Below, in pieces: positions 1-7,544 of a stretch of DNA of 64,000 bases (positions are counted from its first letter, which is position 1; each line of letters begins with the position of its first letter). The position numbers and the translations under genes are program-made. The notes beneath the pieces were generated by a model. It searched no databases and was not told the origin of the DNA. It saw only the letters and a program-made list of their open reading frames with translations. The DNA is from Erythrobacter sp. EC-HK427 (GTDB taxonomy: Bacteria; Pseudomonadota; Alphaproteobacteria; Sphingomonadales; Sphingomonadaceae). The stretch covers positions 2,194,881 to 2,258,880 of the forward strand of contig NZ_LR701479.1 of assembly GCF_902498745.1 (NCBI RefSeq), in the 5' to 3' direction.

Positions 1-966
1 GATGCGGCGGAATTGCGCTTCGGCGTGTCTGATCCGCGCGGGCTGACCGACGGGGCGCGGGTGACGGCCAATGGCGAGGCGCTGGCGCTCAATCCCGGCG
101 GCGGTCCGTTGGCGACGGGCGGCTCGGGCTTTTCCACACCGGTCAGCTGGGCAGGCGATGCGCCGCTCACCGTGCGCTGGGAATACGGGCTGCGTGGCAG
201 CAGCTCGCTCGGCATGGTGCCGCGCGGCGGCGAGACGTCGTGGAATATCACTTCGCAATGGCCGCATCCCAGCTTCACCGGCAATTTCCTGCCCAATAAC
301 CGCGAGGTGACGGGCGAGGGGTTCACCGCATCCTATAGCGGCATCACCAATCTGGCGCTGGGCGAGCGGCTGCTCTCGGTCAGCGACCACGCACCGCCCG
401 CCGATGAACGGATGGAGGGCTATGCCGTTGGCTCGGGCGCTGATCCGGTGCTGGAGGCGGCATCGAGCGCGGTGACGCGCATTGCGCTGGTCGATCCGGT
501 CGATCTCTACAGCCAGGTTGATCGCGCGGTTAAATACGGTTTCCTGTTCATCGGCTTCACCTTCGCCGCTTTCCTGATGTTCGACATTGTCGGCGGCGCG
601 AAAGTGGCGAGTGCGGAATATCTGCTCACCGGTGTGGGCTTGATCCTGTTCTTCGTGCTGCTGCTGGCCTTTGCCGAAATCGTCGGCTTCGCGCTGGCTT
701 ACGTGATCGCGGCGGCGGCGGTGATCGGGCTTTTGACTGCCTATAGCGCAGCTGTGCTCGGCACGTGGAAGCGCGCGGGCTTTATCGGGGGGATGCTGGC
801 GGGGCTGTATGCGCTGCTCTTCGTGCTGCTGAGCATGGAGACATTCTCATTGGTAATCGGCGCGGTGCTGCTGTTCGTGGCGCTGGCGGGCATCATGTAT
901 GCGACGCGTAATGTCGAATGGTCGGCCATCCGGCAGGAGGATGACGGCAGCGCTGGCTTCGCCTGA
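1..966 (+). CDS. creD: CreD-like inner-membrane protein, 5' end missing
   Basis: The reading frame is open from base 1 to a TGA at 964-966, so the first part of the gene lies outside the window and about 321 codons remain. The N-terminal half of the fragment is a soluble, probably periplasmic domain. The C-terminal half holds five to six closely packed hydrophobic segments, including FGFLFIGF-like and LLFVLLSMETFSLVIG stretches, and ends in a short polar tail. This two-part layout and the wording of the membrane region match the CreD (inner membrane protein CreD/CET) family of roughly 450 residues, which is linked to envelope stress and beta-lactam response in other bacteria. The role in this organism is inferred from the family only. 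Confidence 0.8.
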   Translation, partial: DAAELRFGVSDPRGLTDGARVTANGEALALNPGGGPLATGGSGFSTPVSWAGDAPLTVRWEYGLRGSSSLGMVPRGGETSWNITSQWPHPSFTGNFLPNNREVTGEGFTASYSGITNLALGERLLSVSDHAPPADERMEGYAVGSGADPVLEAASSAVTRIALVDPVDLYSQVDRAVKYGFLFIGFTFAAFLMFDIVGGAKVASAEYLLTGVGLILFFVLLLAFAEIVGFALAYVIAAAAVIGLLTAYSAAVLGTWKRAGFIGGMLAGLYALLFVLLSMETFSLVIGAVLLFVALAGIMYATRNVEWSAIRQEDDGSAGFA

Positions 967-1033
967 TCCGGCGACAACTGACAGGGGGGAAGGGGGCTGG
1001 CCTTGCGGGGCCGGCCCCCATTTTTGTGCGAAG

Positions 1034-1660
1034 TTACCAGCGCAGCAGGCGCGGGCCGGTCAGCCAGCCGATCGCGGCCATGGCGAGGATCGGCGCCACG
1101 TAGAACGCCGTCATATAGCCCATGCCGAGTTCGGGGCAGAAGGGGGCATAGGCGGTCATCGCCACCGCGCCGCCAAACAATCCGGCCACCAGCCCCGCTT
1201 GCCGCAAATTGACCGGAGCGAGCGAACGCATGGCCAGCACCGCCAGCCCGAAAGCGGGGGGGCTGATAATCGTCATCGCGGCAAGGCAGCTGCGCCACGT
1301 GGCTCCATCGGCGACAAAGCCCCGCATGGAGACTTCAAAAGCCAGCAGCGCCACCACCGGCACAAACGGCACGGCGAGCGCGATCATCGCCGCTTTGCCC
1401 GGCTTGCCCGGTTGCCCCAGCACAAACAAAGCCGCGCCCGCGAGCAGCAGCAGCGTGAAGGAAAAGCCCCATTTCACCGCAATCGGGCCGACACCGTAAA
1501 GGGTGACGCTGGCAAAGGCATCCTCCAGCACCAGCGCAGTCGCCGCGCCGCCCAGCACCACAGCGCCCAGCAGCAGCGCGAAAAACCGCACCGCGTGGCG
1601 GGGATCGCGCTGCGCGCCGCTATCGGCAAGGCGATCGATCAGGGCTTCGAGATCAGTCAT
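1034..1660 (-). CDS. nrsF: NrsF-type membrane anti-sigma factor (DUF1109)
   Basis: 208 residues with about six transmembrane segments and a short cytoplasmic N-terminus, as in the DUF1109/NrsF family. In Caulobacter, NrsF holds sigma factor SigF at the membrane and releases it when two conserved cysteines sense heavy-metal or oxidative insult. Two cysteines are visible here at residues 125 (in WRSCLA) and 175 (in APFCPE), 50 residues apart, which matches the spacing recalled for the Caulobacter protein. The start overlaps the end of the upstream sigma-factor gene by 8 bases, so the two are co-translated. The family assignment is firm; the signal sensed here is inferred. Confidence 0.85.
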   Translation of the reverse strand: MTDLEALIDRLADSGAQRDPRHAVRFFALLLGAVVLGGAATALVLEDAFASVTLYGVGPIAVKWGFSFTLLLLAGAALFVLGQPGKPGKAAMIALAVPFVPVVALLAFEVSMRGFVADGATWRSCLAAMTIISPPAFGLAVLAMRSLAPVNLRQAGLVAGLFGGAVAMTAYAPFCPELGMGYMTAFYVAPILAMAAIGWLTGPRLLRW

Positions 1661-2204
1661 GTTTTTGCTCGTTCACAATATCTTTCAGCCGCAGCATGCC
1701 GCGATGCACGCGCAGCTTCATGGCTGACACGCCGATGCCCGCCTGGTGGGCCGCTTCGGCGCTGGTCAAACCTTCAAGATGGGTCAGCCGGATCGCCTCT
1801 GCCTGCGCGTCGGGCAATTCGCCGAGCAGGGCGGCAATGTCGACATCGGCAAAGGTATCCGCCGCCACGGCAAGATCGGCCTCGTCATCCAACACCAATC
1901 TGCTGCGTCCGCGTTTGCGCCAGTGATCGATCAGCTTGTAATTGGCAATCGCATACATCCACGGCCCGACCGGTCGCCCAGGATCGAGCGTGTGGCGCTT
2001 TTCATGCAAGGCGATCAAACAATCCTGCAACACATCTTCCAATTCACTATCGGCCCCGATCTTGCGCGCCAGCATTACGCGGACACGCTGCGACGCCTCG
2101 GCCAGAAACTGCCGATACGCCGCACGATCCCCGTCCCGCGCCGCCACAATCAAATGGTCGAGCACGTCGGCAGAGGCCTGTTCCTGTTGTTCACTTCGTG
2201 TCAT
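1653..2204 (-). CDS. sigF: ECF RNA polymerase sigma factor, SigF type
   Basis: 183 residues. Region 2 covers about residues 20-90, with the EDVLQDCLIALHEKRHT and PWMYAIANYKLIDHWRKR stretches. Region 4 covers about 125-175, with the helix-turn-helix LTSAEAAHQAGIGVSAMKLRVHRG. There is no region 3 or 1.1, as is usual for extracytoplasmic-function sigma factors. It is first in a two-gene unit with the NrsF-like anti-sigma factor (8-base overlap), the arrangement found in Caulobacter and relatives. A GGGGA Shine-Dalgarno sequence lies just before the ATG. A promoter of the SigF type lies upstream, suggesting it activates its own transcription. Confidence 0.9.
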   Translation of the reverse strand: MTRSEQQEQASADVLDHLIVAARDGDRAAYRQFLAEASQRVRVMLARKIGADSELEDVLQDCLIALHEKRHTLDPGRPVGPWMYAIANYKLIDHWRKRGRSRLVLDDEADLAVAADTFADVDIAALLGELPDAQAEAIRLTHLEGLTSAEAAHQAGIGVSAMKLRVHRGMLRLKDIVNEQKHD

Positions 2205-2225
2205 TTGTCCCCACGGTTACAGCTT

Positions 2226-2251
2226 TTCGCGCGAAAGGCCGCTCGGGTTAC
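2226..2251 (-). promoter_or_regulatory. Candidate SigF-dependent promoter of sigF-nrsF
   Basis: On the minus strand GTAACC (2246-2251) is followed after exactly 16 bases by CGAA (2226-2229), 22 bases before the sigF start codon. GTAACC-N16-CGAA is the form I recall for Caulobacter SigF promoters. The pattern is seen directly; autoregulation is inferred. A second GTAACC at 2215-2220 has no matching -10 element at the right distance. Confidence 0.65.
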
Positions 2252-2314
2252 ACGCCAGATTGCACCGTCCGCTGATACCTGCACCTGCTGGCGATTGCGT
2301 TCAACCGGCATTCA

Positions 2315-2330
2315 GATTACAAACGTAATC
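2315..2330 (+). promoter_or_regulatory. Palindromic BlaI-type operator
   Basis: GATTAC-AAAC-GTAATC is a perfect 6-base inverted repeat with a 4-base spacer, containing the TACA/TGTA-like core seen in BlaI/MecI operators. It lies 31 bases before the likely blaI start and between the divergent sigF and blaI genes. This is where a winged-helix repressor would autoregulate its own operon. Confidence 0.65.
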
Positions 2331-2361
2331 GTTGAACTCTGGCAAGTCAGGGAGGACGCGA

Positions 2362-2766
2362 GTGACTGCCCGAGTTGAGAGCGATGCCAATCAAACCGGT
2401 GCGGACCGTATCAGCGATGCCGAACACGCGGTGATGGAGGCCCTGTGGGCCAAGTCGCCGCAAACGGCTGCCGAAGTGTGCGAGGAAGTCTGCGGGCAAC
2501 GCGGCTGGTCGATGCCCACGGTCAAAACGTTGCTCTCCCGTCTGGTGCAGAAGGGCGCGCTGGCAACGCAGCCCGATGGCCGCCGCTTCCTCTACACCCC
2601 GCTGATTGCGCGCTCGGCCTATGTCGGCACCGAAAGCAAGCGGCTGGTCGAACGCCTGTTTGGCGGCCGCGCCGCGCCGCTTCTGGCGCATCTGGCGGAG
2701 AACGAGGCGCTGACCGCCGATGACATTGCCGAGATCGAGCGGCTGCTGGCGGAGCTCAAGAAATGA
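2362..2766 (+). CDS. blaI: BlaI/MecI/CopY-family transcriptional repressor
   Basis: 134 residues from a GTG preceded by GGAGG at 2351-2355 with 6-base spacing. A TTG ten codons upstream is also open but would place the start almost on the operator. The N-terminal winged helix (about residues 15-85: SDAEHAVMEALW, then SMPTVKTLLSRLVQKG) and the C-terminal dimerisation helices are typical of Penicillinase_R proteins. The TGA overlaps the ATG of the membrane-protease gene (ATGA), so the two form a BlaI/BlaR1-type signalling pair. In known systems the protease triggers repressor cleavage. Which target genes are repressed, apart from this operon, cannot be read from the window. Confidence 0.88.
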   Translation: MTARVESDANQTGADRISDAEHAVMEALWAKSPQTAAEVCEEVCGQRGWSMPTVKTLLSRLVQKGALATQPDGRRFLYTPLIARSAYVGTESKRLVERLFGGRAAPLLAHLAENEALTADDIAEIERLLAELKK

Positions 2767-4604
2767 TCGCGCTGGGGGGAGCCGATATCGCCAGCTGGCT
2801 GGTCGATACCTTTGTCATCACCGCGCTGCTGATAGGGCTGATCCTGTTGGTGCGACGGCGCGTCGCGGAACTGTTCGGGCCGCAAATCGCCTATGCGCTA
2901 TGGGCGCTGCCCCTGCTGCGCTTTGTCATGCCGCCGCTGGTGCTGCCTGCATGGATGCAGCCTGCGCTGCCCGCGGCAGAGGCTGCGCCAGTTGCAGCGG
3001 GCGTAGAGGGGGCGGCTCCGGTACTGGTCTATCTCTCGGGGCCAGATGCGGCCGCTGCGCCGCCCAGCGAAGCGCCGTGGTTTGATCTTACGCACACCGA
3101 CATTCTGCTGCCGCTCTGGCTTGGCGGAGCGGCGATCTTCCTTGCCTTGCGCGTGCGCGGGTATGTGCGGATGCGCCGCGATCTGCTCGCGCGGGCGCGC
3201 CCCGTGGGCGAAGCGGGCAAGGTGCGGCTGGTGGAAACGCCTGCGGTTACCGCGCCGGTGGCCTTCGGCATCCGCGACAAGGTTGTCGCCCTGCCGCCCG
3301 AATTTATGGACCGCATCGATGTAACCGCCCGCGATATGGCTATCGCGCATGAGCTGGAGCATCACCGCGGACACGATCTTCTCGCCAATATCGCGGCGCA
3401 GCCGCTGTTGGCATTGCACTGGTTCAATCCGCTCGCCTGGTGGGGCTGGCGAGCGATGCGCAGAGATCAGGAGGCCGCGTGCGATGCGCGCGTTGTCGCT
3501 GGCCGTGCGCGGTCGGAAAGAGCTGCCTATGCCGAGGTAATTGCGGGCTTCGCCGCCGGTCAGCACCTCGCTCTGGCGGCTCCGATGGCCTGTCCGGTGC
3601 TCGGCGAGAAGAGCATAATCCACCGTTTGAGGAGCCTCACCATGACAGATATTTCCGCCCGCCGCCGCCGCATTGGCATCGCCGCTTTGGCCACCACTGC
3701 ACTGGCGCTGCCGCTGACCGCGTCGATCAGCTACGCGCAGGCAGAGCCGGTCGATCCGCCCGCTGCGCCTGCCGCACCGCAGGCCCCCGGCGCACCGGAT
3801 GTGCCGCAGCCTCCTGCCGCACCGCCGGTGGGGGAGCCTGTCGGCGATCCCGAAGTCGAGGTGGTGGTGATCGATGGCGAACAGGTCATCACCATCAGCC
3901 ACGATAGCGTGAGCGAGGATGGCGAACGCCATGTGACCCGCCGCGTCATCCGTCGCCCCGTAGAGCCGGGAACCGATGGCAGTCTGAGCGAAAGCGAGCT
4001 GGACGAACTGCTTGCCGAACTCGATGGCGATCTGGCCGACCTGGACCGCGAGATCGAGCGCAATGTCGAACGCAATGTCGAGCGTGTCGTGTTTGTATCG
4101 CGCGACGGGCGCGCTCCCGAAATCCACGAGTTGCGGGGTGTCGAACCCGACTGTGCGGGCGGCGAGACGGTTGCAGAGGTCGATCTCGGCAATAGGCGCC
4201 GGGCGATGATGATCTGCACCGCGAACATCGAAATGCAGGCGCAGGCGCAGGCAGCGGACGGTCTGCGTGCGGCGATGGCCTCTATCGAGAACAACCCGCA
4301 AATCCCCGCCGAAACACGGCGCGAAATTATTCGTGAATTGGAGCGGGCGGTTGAGGAAATGGAAGCCGCCAGTGCGCGGATCGGCGCGGTGTCGTCGCGC
4401 GCCATGCCCAAAGTTCCGAGCACGGTGCAGCCCCCGCAGCCACCGGTTCCGCCGCGCGTGACGTTCGGGTTTACGGCATCACCCCGTCCTGCCCCCGCAG
4501 CCGCACGGGTGACGCCGATGGCGCACCCCTTGACCGGCCGCGTCGTGAGCGAGGCGGTGGAGGATTGCCCTGAAACCCGCGCGCCGGTGCGCGCTACCGC
4601 TTAA
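2763..4604 (+). CDS. blaR1: BlaR1-type M56 membrane metallopeptidase with unusual C-terminal domain
   Basis: 613 residues. Transmembrane segments at the N-terminus and near residues 110-135 frame the M56 protease domain. The zinc motif HELEH is at residues 196-200, followed by HWFNPLAWWGWRAMRRDQEAACDA, typical of the family. A further hydrophobic segment near residue 310 leads to an outside domain. In classical BlaR1 this is a penicillin-binding domain with SxxK; here it is a proline/alanine-rich stretch, then an acidic and arginine-rich region (about 400-510) with no penicillin-binding motif visible. The signal sensed is therefore unlikely to be recognised as in Staphylococcus. The gene overlaps blaI by 4 bases. 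A strong terminator follows. Confidence 0.85.
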   Translation: MIALGGADIASWLVDTFVITALLIGLILLVRRRVAELFGPQIAYALWALPLLRFVMPPLVLPAWMQPALPAAEAAPVAAGVEGAAPVLVYLSGPDAAAAPPSEAPWFDLTHTDILLPLWLGGAAIFLALRVRGYVRMRRDLLARARPVGEAGKVRLVETPAVTAPVAFGIRDKVVALPPEFMDRIDVTARDMAIAHELEHHRGHDLLANIAAQPLLALHWFNPLAWWGWRAMRRDQEAACDARVVAGRARSERAAYAEVIAGFAAGQHLALAAPMACPVLGEKSIIHRLRSLTMTDISARRRRIGIAALATTALALPLTASISYAQAEPVDPPAAPAAPQAPGAPDVPQPPAAPPVGEPVGDPEVEVVVIDGEQVITISHDSVSEDGERHVTRRVIRRPVEPGTDGSLSESELDELLAELDGDLADLDREIERNVERNVERVVFVSRDGRAPEIHELRGVEPDCAGGETVAEVDLGNRRRAMMICTANIEMQAQAQAADGLRAAMASIENNPQIPAETRREIIRELERAVEEMEAASARIGAVSSRAMPKVPSTVQPPQPPVPPRVTFGFTASPRPAPAAARVTPMAHPLTGRVVSEAVEDCPETRAPVRATA

Positions 4605-4629
4605 GGCTGAAGGTCAATCGCCTACGCCA

Positions 4630-4662
4630 GGCGGCGCTCCCCGCGTGGGAGCGCCGCCTTTT
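4630..4662 (+). terminator. Rho-independent terminator after blaI-blaR1
   Basis: A perfect 12-base stem (GGCGGCGCTCCC / GGGAGCGCCGCC) with a 5-base loop is followed by TTTT at 4659-4662. It sits between two convergent genes and could act on both strands, although the T-run favours the plus strand. Confidence 0.9.
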
Positions 4663-4671
4663 GCATCGGGT

Positions 4672-5532
4672 CTAGCGGATATTGAGGATTTCGTTGTCGC
4701 AGCGGTCGCTGCTGCCGCTGTCCAGTCCCAGCCGCAGCGCCGCCATACGTTGCTGGCTGCTCCCGTGGGTGAAACTTTCCTGGCTCAGTCGCCCGCCGCT
4801 CAACCGGTCATCGCCGATAGCGGAGGCGGCGTTCATGCCTTCCTGTAAATCGCCCGGTTCGATGAGGTTGCGGTTGAGGCCCGCCCATACGCCTGCATAG
4901 CAATCGGCGTGCAGCTCCATCAGCACCTGCAACTGGTTGCTGCGCCGCGGGTTCTGCGATTGCGCGCTGCGGATCGAATCGGAGACGCCGGTGATCGTCT
5001 GCACATGGTGCGCATATTCGTGCGCCACGACATAGACGCGGGCAAAGTCGCCGCGCTCGCCCGACATTTGCGCCAGCTGGTCGTAAAAGCCGACATCGAT
5101 ATACATCGTTTCGTCTGCCGGGCAGTAGAACGGCCCCATGCCCACATTGCCTTCGCCGCATCCGGTGTTGAACCGCTGCGCGGTGGCGAATTCGAGGCGC
5201 GGCTGCCGGAAGCGTTCGCCCATGCCCTCCTGCTGGAAGCGCACCGCCCAGGTCTCGTTGAGCGAGGTCAGCGCGGCGCAGCTTTCGCTGGCATAGGCGT
5301 TGGAGGAACAGATCGCCTGTTCGTCCTCGCTGGCGGAGACCTGCTGGCCCCCGCCGCCTTGCGCGCCTTCCATCGCGCCGATCATCTGGCCGGGGTCAAC
5401 TCCGAAAACGAGCGCGCCGATCAGCACCACGACAATCCCGCCGCAACCGATACTGCCGCCGCGCCGCACGCCGCCGCCCCCGCCGGTAGTGCCGACATTG
5501 ATCTTGCTGGTGTCGAATGGATTTAACCGCAT
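4672..5532 (-). CDS. ypfJ: Putative neutral zinc metallopeptidase (YpfJ family)
   Basis: 286 residues, close to the family length. A short cytoplasmic start and a glycine-rich stretch precede one transmembrane helix (about residues 28-44, GGIVVVLIGALVFGV). The catalytic domain follows, with the zinc motif HEYAH at residues 171-175 and the neighbouring YVVAHEYAHHVQTITG block that marks PF04228. Paired cysteines (75/84, 125/137) suggest disulfides outside the membrane. The physiological substrate is not known for this family. The gene converges on blaR1 with the terminator between them. Confidence 0.88.
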   Translation of the reverse strand: MRLNPFDTSKINVGTTGGGGGVRRGGSIGCGGIVVVLIGALVFGVDPGQMIGAMEGAQGGGGQQVSASEDEQAICSSNAYASESCAALTSLNETWAVRFQQEGMGERFRQPRLEFATAQRFNTGCGEGNVGMGPFYCPADETMYIDVGFYDQLAQMSGERGDFARVYVVAHEYAHHVQTITGVSDSIRSAQSQNPRRSNQLQVLMELHADCYAGVWAGLNRNLIEPGDLQEGMNAASAIGDDRLSGGRLSQESFTHGSSQQRMAALRLGLDSGSSDRCDNEILNIR

Positions 5533-5626
5533 CGCTGACCCTCATCCCCGTCTTCGCGCAAAATTCACTGGACGCTCTTTGTCACAGCATTAGGACGCTT
5601 GTGAAATCAAATTCATGGAGATGCAA

Positions 5627-6382
5627 ATGTTCCTCACCGGCAAGCGCGCCCTCATCACCGGTTCCACCTCGGGCATCGGCCTCGCCATCGCCCGCGCGCT
5701 GGCGGCAGAAGGCGCGCAAGTGGTGCTCAACGGCTTCGGCGACGCAGACGAGATCGCCCGCCTGTGTGACGAGCTGGGTGCGACGCATTCGGGCGCGAAT
5801 CTGCTGAAGGTGGACGAAATCGAAGCAATGATGGCGGAGGCGGGGCCGGTCGATATTCTCGTCAACAATGCCGGGATGCAGCACGTTGCCCCGGTGGAGG
5901 AGTTTCCGCTCGACCGGTGGGAAATGATTATCGGGCTGAACCTCTCCGCCGTGTTCCACACCACGCGGATCGCCGTGCCGGGGATGAAGGAAAAGGGCTG
6001 GGGCCGCATCATCAACACCGCCTCCGCGCATTCGAAAACCGCCAGTCCGTTCAAGAGCGCCTATTGCGCGAGCAAGCATGGCGTCGACGGCTTTACGAAG
6101 GCAGTGGCGCTGGAACTGGCACAAAGCGGCGTGACGGCGAATTGCATCAGCCCCGGCTATGTCTGGACGCCGCTGGTGGAAGGACAAATCCCCGACACGA
6201 TGAAAGCGCGCGGCATGACCGAGGAGCAGGTGAAGAACGAGGTGCTGCTCGCCAAACAACCGACCAAGCGCTTCGTGCAGGTCGAAGAAGTGGGCGCGCT
6301 CGCCGCATTCCTGTGCCGCGAGGAGGCGGGCAACGTCACCGGTGCGAACTGGAGCATCGACGGCGGCTGGACGGCGGAGTGA
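5627..6382 (+). CDS. bdhA: 3-hydroxybutyrate dehydrogenase (short-chain dehydrogenase)
   Basis: 251 residues from ATG 5627, chosen because GGAG at 5617-5620 lies 6 bases ahead; in-frame ATGs at 5615 and 5621 overlap that site. The NAD-binding TGSTSGIG is at residues 11-18, NNAG follows near 80, and the catalytic Tyr146/Lys150 pair sits in AYCASK. The run KQPTKRFVQVEEVGALAAFL near the C-terminus is characteristic of D-beta-hydroxybutyrate dehydrogenases (EC 1.1.1.30), which oxidise 3-hydroxybutyrate to acetoacetate during polyhydroxybutyrate use. No PHB synthase or depolymerase is adjacent. The exact substrate is inferred from similarity. Confidence 0.85.
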   Translation: MFLTGKRALITGSTSGIGLAIARALAAEGAQVVLNGFGDADEIARLCDELGATHSGANLLKVDEIEAMMAEAGPVDILVNNAGMQHVAPVEEFPLDRWEMIIGLNLSAVFHTTRIAVPGMKEKGWGRIINTASAHSKTASPFKSAYCASKHGVDGFTKAVALELAQSGVTANCISPGYVWTPLVEGQIPDTMKARGMTEEQVKNEVLLAKQPTKRFVQVEEVGALAAFLCREEAGNVTGANWSIDGGWTAE

Positions 6383-6855
6383 GCAATCTTGAAGTCTACA
6401 AATTCGACCGATGGTTCAGCTTTGGATGCCTATTTCTGGTGGTCGCCATTGTGCCAATCATTAGTGTTCACGAATTTGCGACTACGGGAATGATCGATCT
6501 CGATAGGGTGAGCGAAGGACGATGGCCGTTGCCCGCTTGGCTCGCATACAGTGTCGGGTGGTTTTGCCTTCTTCTCCAGACAGTTATTGTTTTTATTCCG
6601 GCCGCTCGTTCGATTCTGCGTGGCTATGAATTCATCATCAAAGGCAATGAACTGGTGGTGGCGGGGAAGCGCCTCATAAGGGAAGAGATTGGTACGCGAA
6701 GACGAACGCATTTTGGTTTGGTCTTGGAGACAAACGACACGAAGGTTCGATTTCTTCCATGGCTCAATTCTTCGGGCATAAAAGCGATCGAGGACTTTCT
6801 CGCGGCTGATAGGCGGGTGGCTTCGCTGAAGCGCGTTGCCGACTTCACATCATAG
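6379..6855 (+). CDS. Unrecognised small membrane protein
   Basis: 158 residues starting at a GTG that overlaps the bdhA stop (GTGA), so it may be translated by read-on from bdhA. Two hydrophobic segments are visible: about residues 12-32 (FGCLFLVVAIVPIISV) and 55-77 (LAYSVGWFCLLLQTVIVFIP). A basic, soluble tail of about 80 residues follows, with strands reminiscent of a membrane-attached PH-like fold (FIIKGNELVVAGKRLI). Base composition is clearly more AT-rich than its neighbours, suggesting recent acquisition or relaxed selection. I do not recognise the family. The reading frame is unbroken and the hydrophobic pattern coherent, so it is probably a real gene. Confidence 0.6.
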   Translation: MSNLEVYKFDRWFSFGCLFLVVAIVPIISVHEFATTGMIDLDRVSEGRWPLPAWLAYSVGWFCLLLQTVIVFIPAARSILRGYEFIIKGNELVVAGKRLIREEIGTRRRTHFGLVLETNDTKVRFLPWLNSSGIKAIEDFLAADRRVASLKRVADFTS

Positions 6856-6954
6856 GCCAACGGCTTAGTGTTGATTTAGCGAAGATGTAGCTCTTGCCGA
6901 TAGCAGAGTGGTTGGGAAGTCGTCCTATTTTGCGAGCGGTATGTTGTACAAGTC

Positions 6955-7227
6955 TCAGGGATATTGCTGGCGGGAATGGATCACCCCGACAATTTCGATG
7001 CAGTCCGTGCTCACGCGGTAGATCAATATGTAGTTCGGATGCAGCACCGCTTCGCGCGTGTTGGGCAAGCGGCCGCTTCTGAACATATACGGGAATTGCG
7101 CAATCCGCTCGGCAAAGTCGAAGGCGCGGTCGCGGAGACGGTAGGCCGCCGCTTCATCGTAATCCGAGATATAGTCGATGATCGTCCGAAGATCGTCGCG
7201 GGCATTCGGACGCCAGATGACCTTCAA
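6955..7227 (-). CDS. parE: ParE/RelE-superfamily toxin
   Basis: 90 residues with the ParE-type layout: an N-terminal strand (MKVIWRPNARDDL), two helices carrying IIDYISDYDEAAAYRLRD, then PYMFRSGRLPNTREAVLHPNYILIYRV and the closing IVGVIHSRQQYP. Such toxins poison gyrase (ParE) or cleave mRNA (RelE); the wording fits ParE/plasmid-stabilisation proteins better. The start overlaps the antitoxin stop by 4 bases (ATGA), giving the usual antitoxin-first order. Activity has not been tested and is inferred from family and context. Confidence 0.85.
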   Translation of the reverse strand: MKVIWRPNARDDLRTIIDYISDYDEAAAYRLRDRAFDFAERIAQFPYMFRSGRLPNTREAVLHPNYILIYRVSTDCIEIVGVIHSRQQYP

Positions 7228-7418
7228 TTGCTTTCTGCCGCCTGCTTTGCCTTCTTGGCCTCAAGCATGGTGTCAATTTCCGCGATTACTTCGTCATGTG
7301 GAATGGAGGGGCGAGGATCAGCAAGCGATGCCTCGACCTTCTGCTTCAGCCATGCCTCATAAGCAGCCTCTTCCTCAGCCGAGGAGAATTCCGAGATAAG
7401 GGGCGAGTATTTGCTCAT
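7224..7418 (-). CDS. Antitoxin / stability determinant partnered with ParE
   Basis: 64 residues from the ATG at 7418 (MSKYSP...). An in-frame ATG five codons upstream (7433) is an alternative; neither has a strong Shine-Dalgarno sequence. The protein is acidic at the start and helical, with a conserved-looking ADPRPSIPHDEV segment and a lysine/alanine-rich C-terminal helix. It resembles short proteins annotated as stability determinants next to ParE toxins in sphingomonads. It does not show an obvious ribbon-helix-helix domain, so DNA binding is uncertain. The pair sits between an AT-rich gene and an outer-membrane protein gene. Confidence 0.75.
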   Translation of the reverse strand: MSKYSPLISEFSSAEEEAAYEAWLKQKVEASLADPRPSIPHDEVIAEIDTMLEAKKAKQAAESN

Positions 7419-7462
7419 GTGGCTGGCATACACCGGATTGCGCGCCTCGCAAAGTGCGACTC

Positions 7463-7477
7463 CATCCGGAACGGATG
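7463..7477 (-). promoter_or_regulatory. Candidate operator of the toxin-antitoxin pair
   Basis: CATCCG-GAA-CGGATG, a perfect 6-base inverted repeat with a 3-base spacer, lies 45 bases upstream of the antitoxin ATG. Its position fits autorepression by the toxin-antitoxin complex. A role as a plain hairpin is not excluded. Confidence 0.4.
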
Positions 7478-7492
7478 CACCCCGAGCAAGCG

Positions 7493-7522
7493 AAAAAGGG
7501 CGACCCGTTAAGGCCGCCCTTT
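7493..7522 (-). terminator. Rho-independent terminator of the OmpA-like gene
   Basis: Read on the minus strand, AAAGGGCG and CGCCCTTT form an 8-base stem around a 12-base loop, and the 3' arm runs into TTTTT. It lies 22 bases past the stop codon of the OmpA-like gene. Confidence 0.8.
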
Positions 7523-7544
7523 CCCTTACTCGCTTGCCAGCGAA

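Noticed and set aside
2215-2220. Second GTAACC before sigF as an additional SigF promoter
   Set aside because: There is no CGAA 16 bases downstream, and the start codon is too close for a transcript leader.
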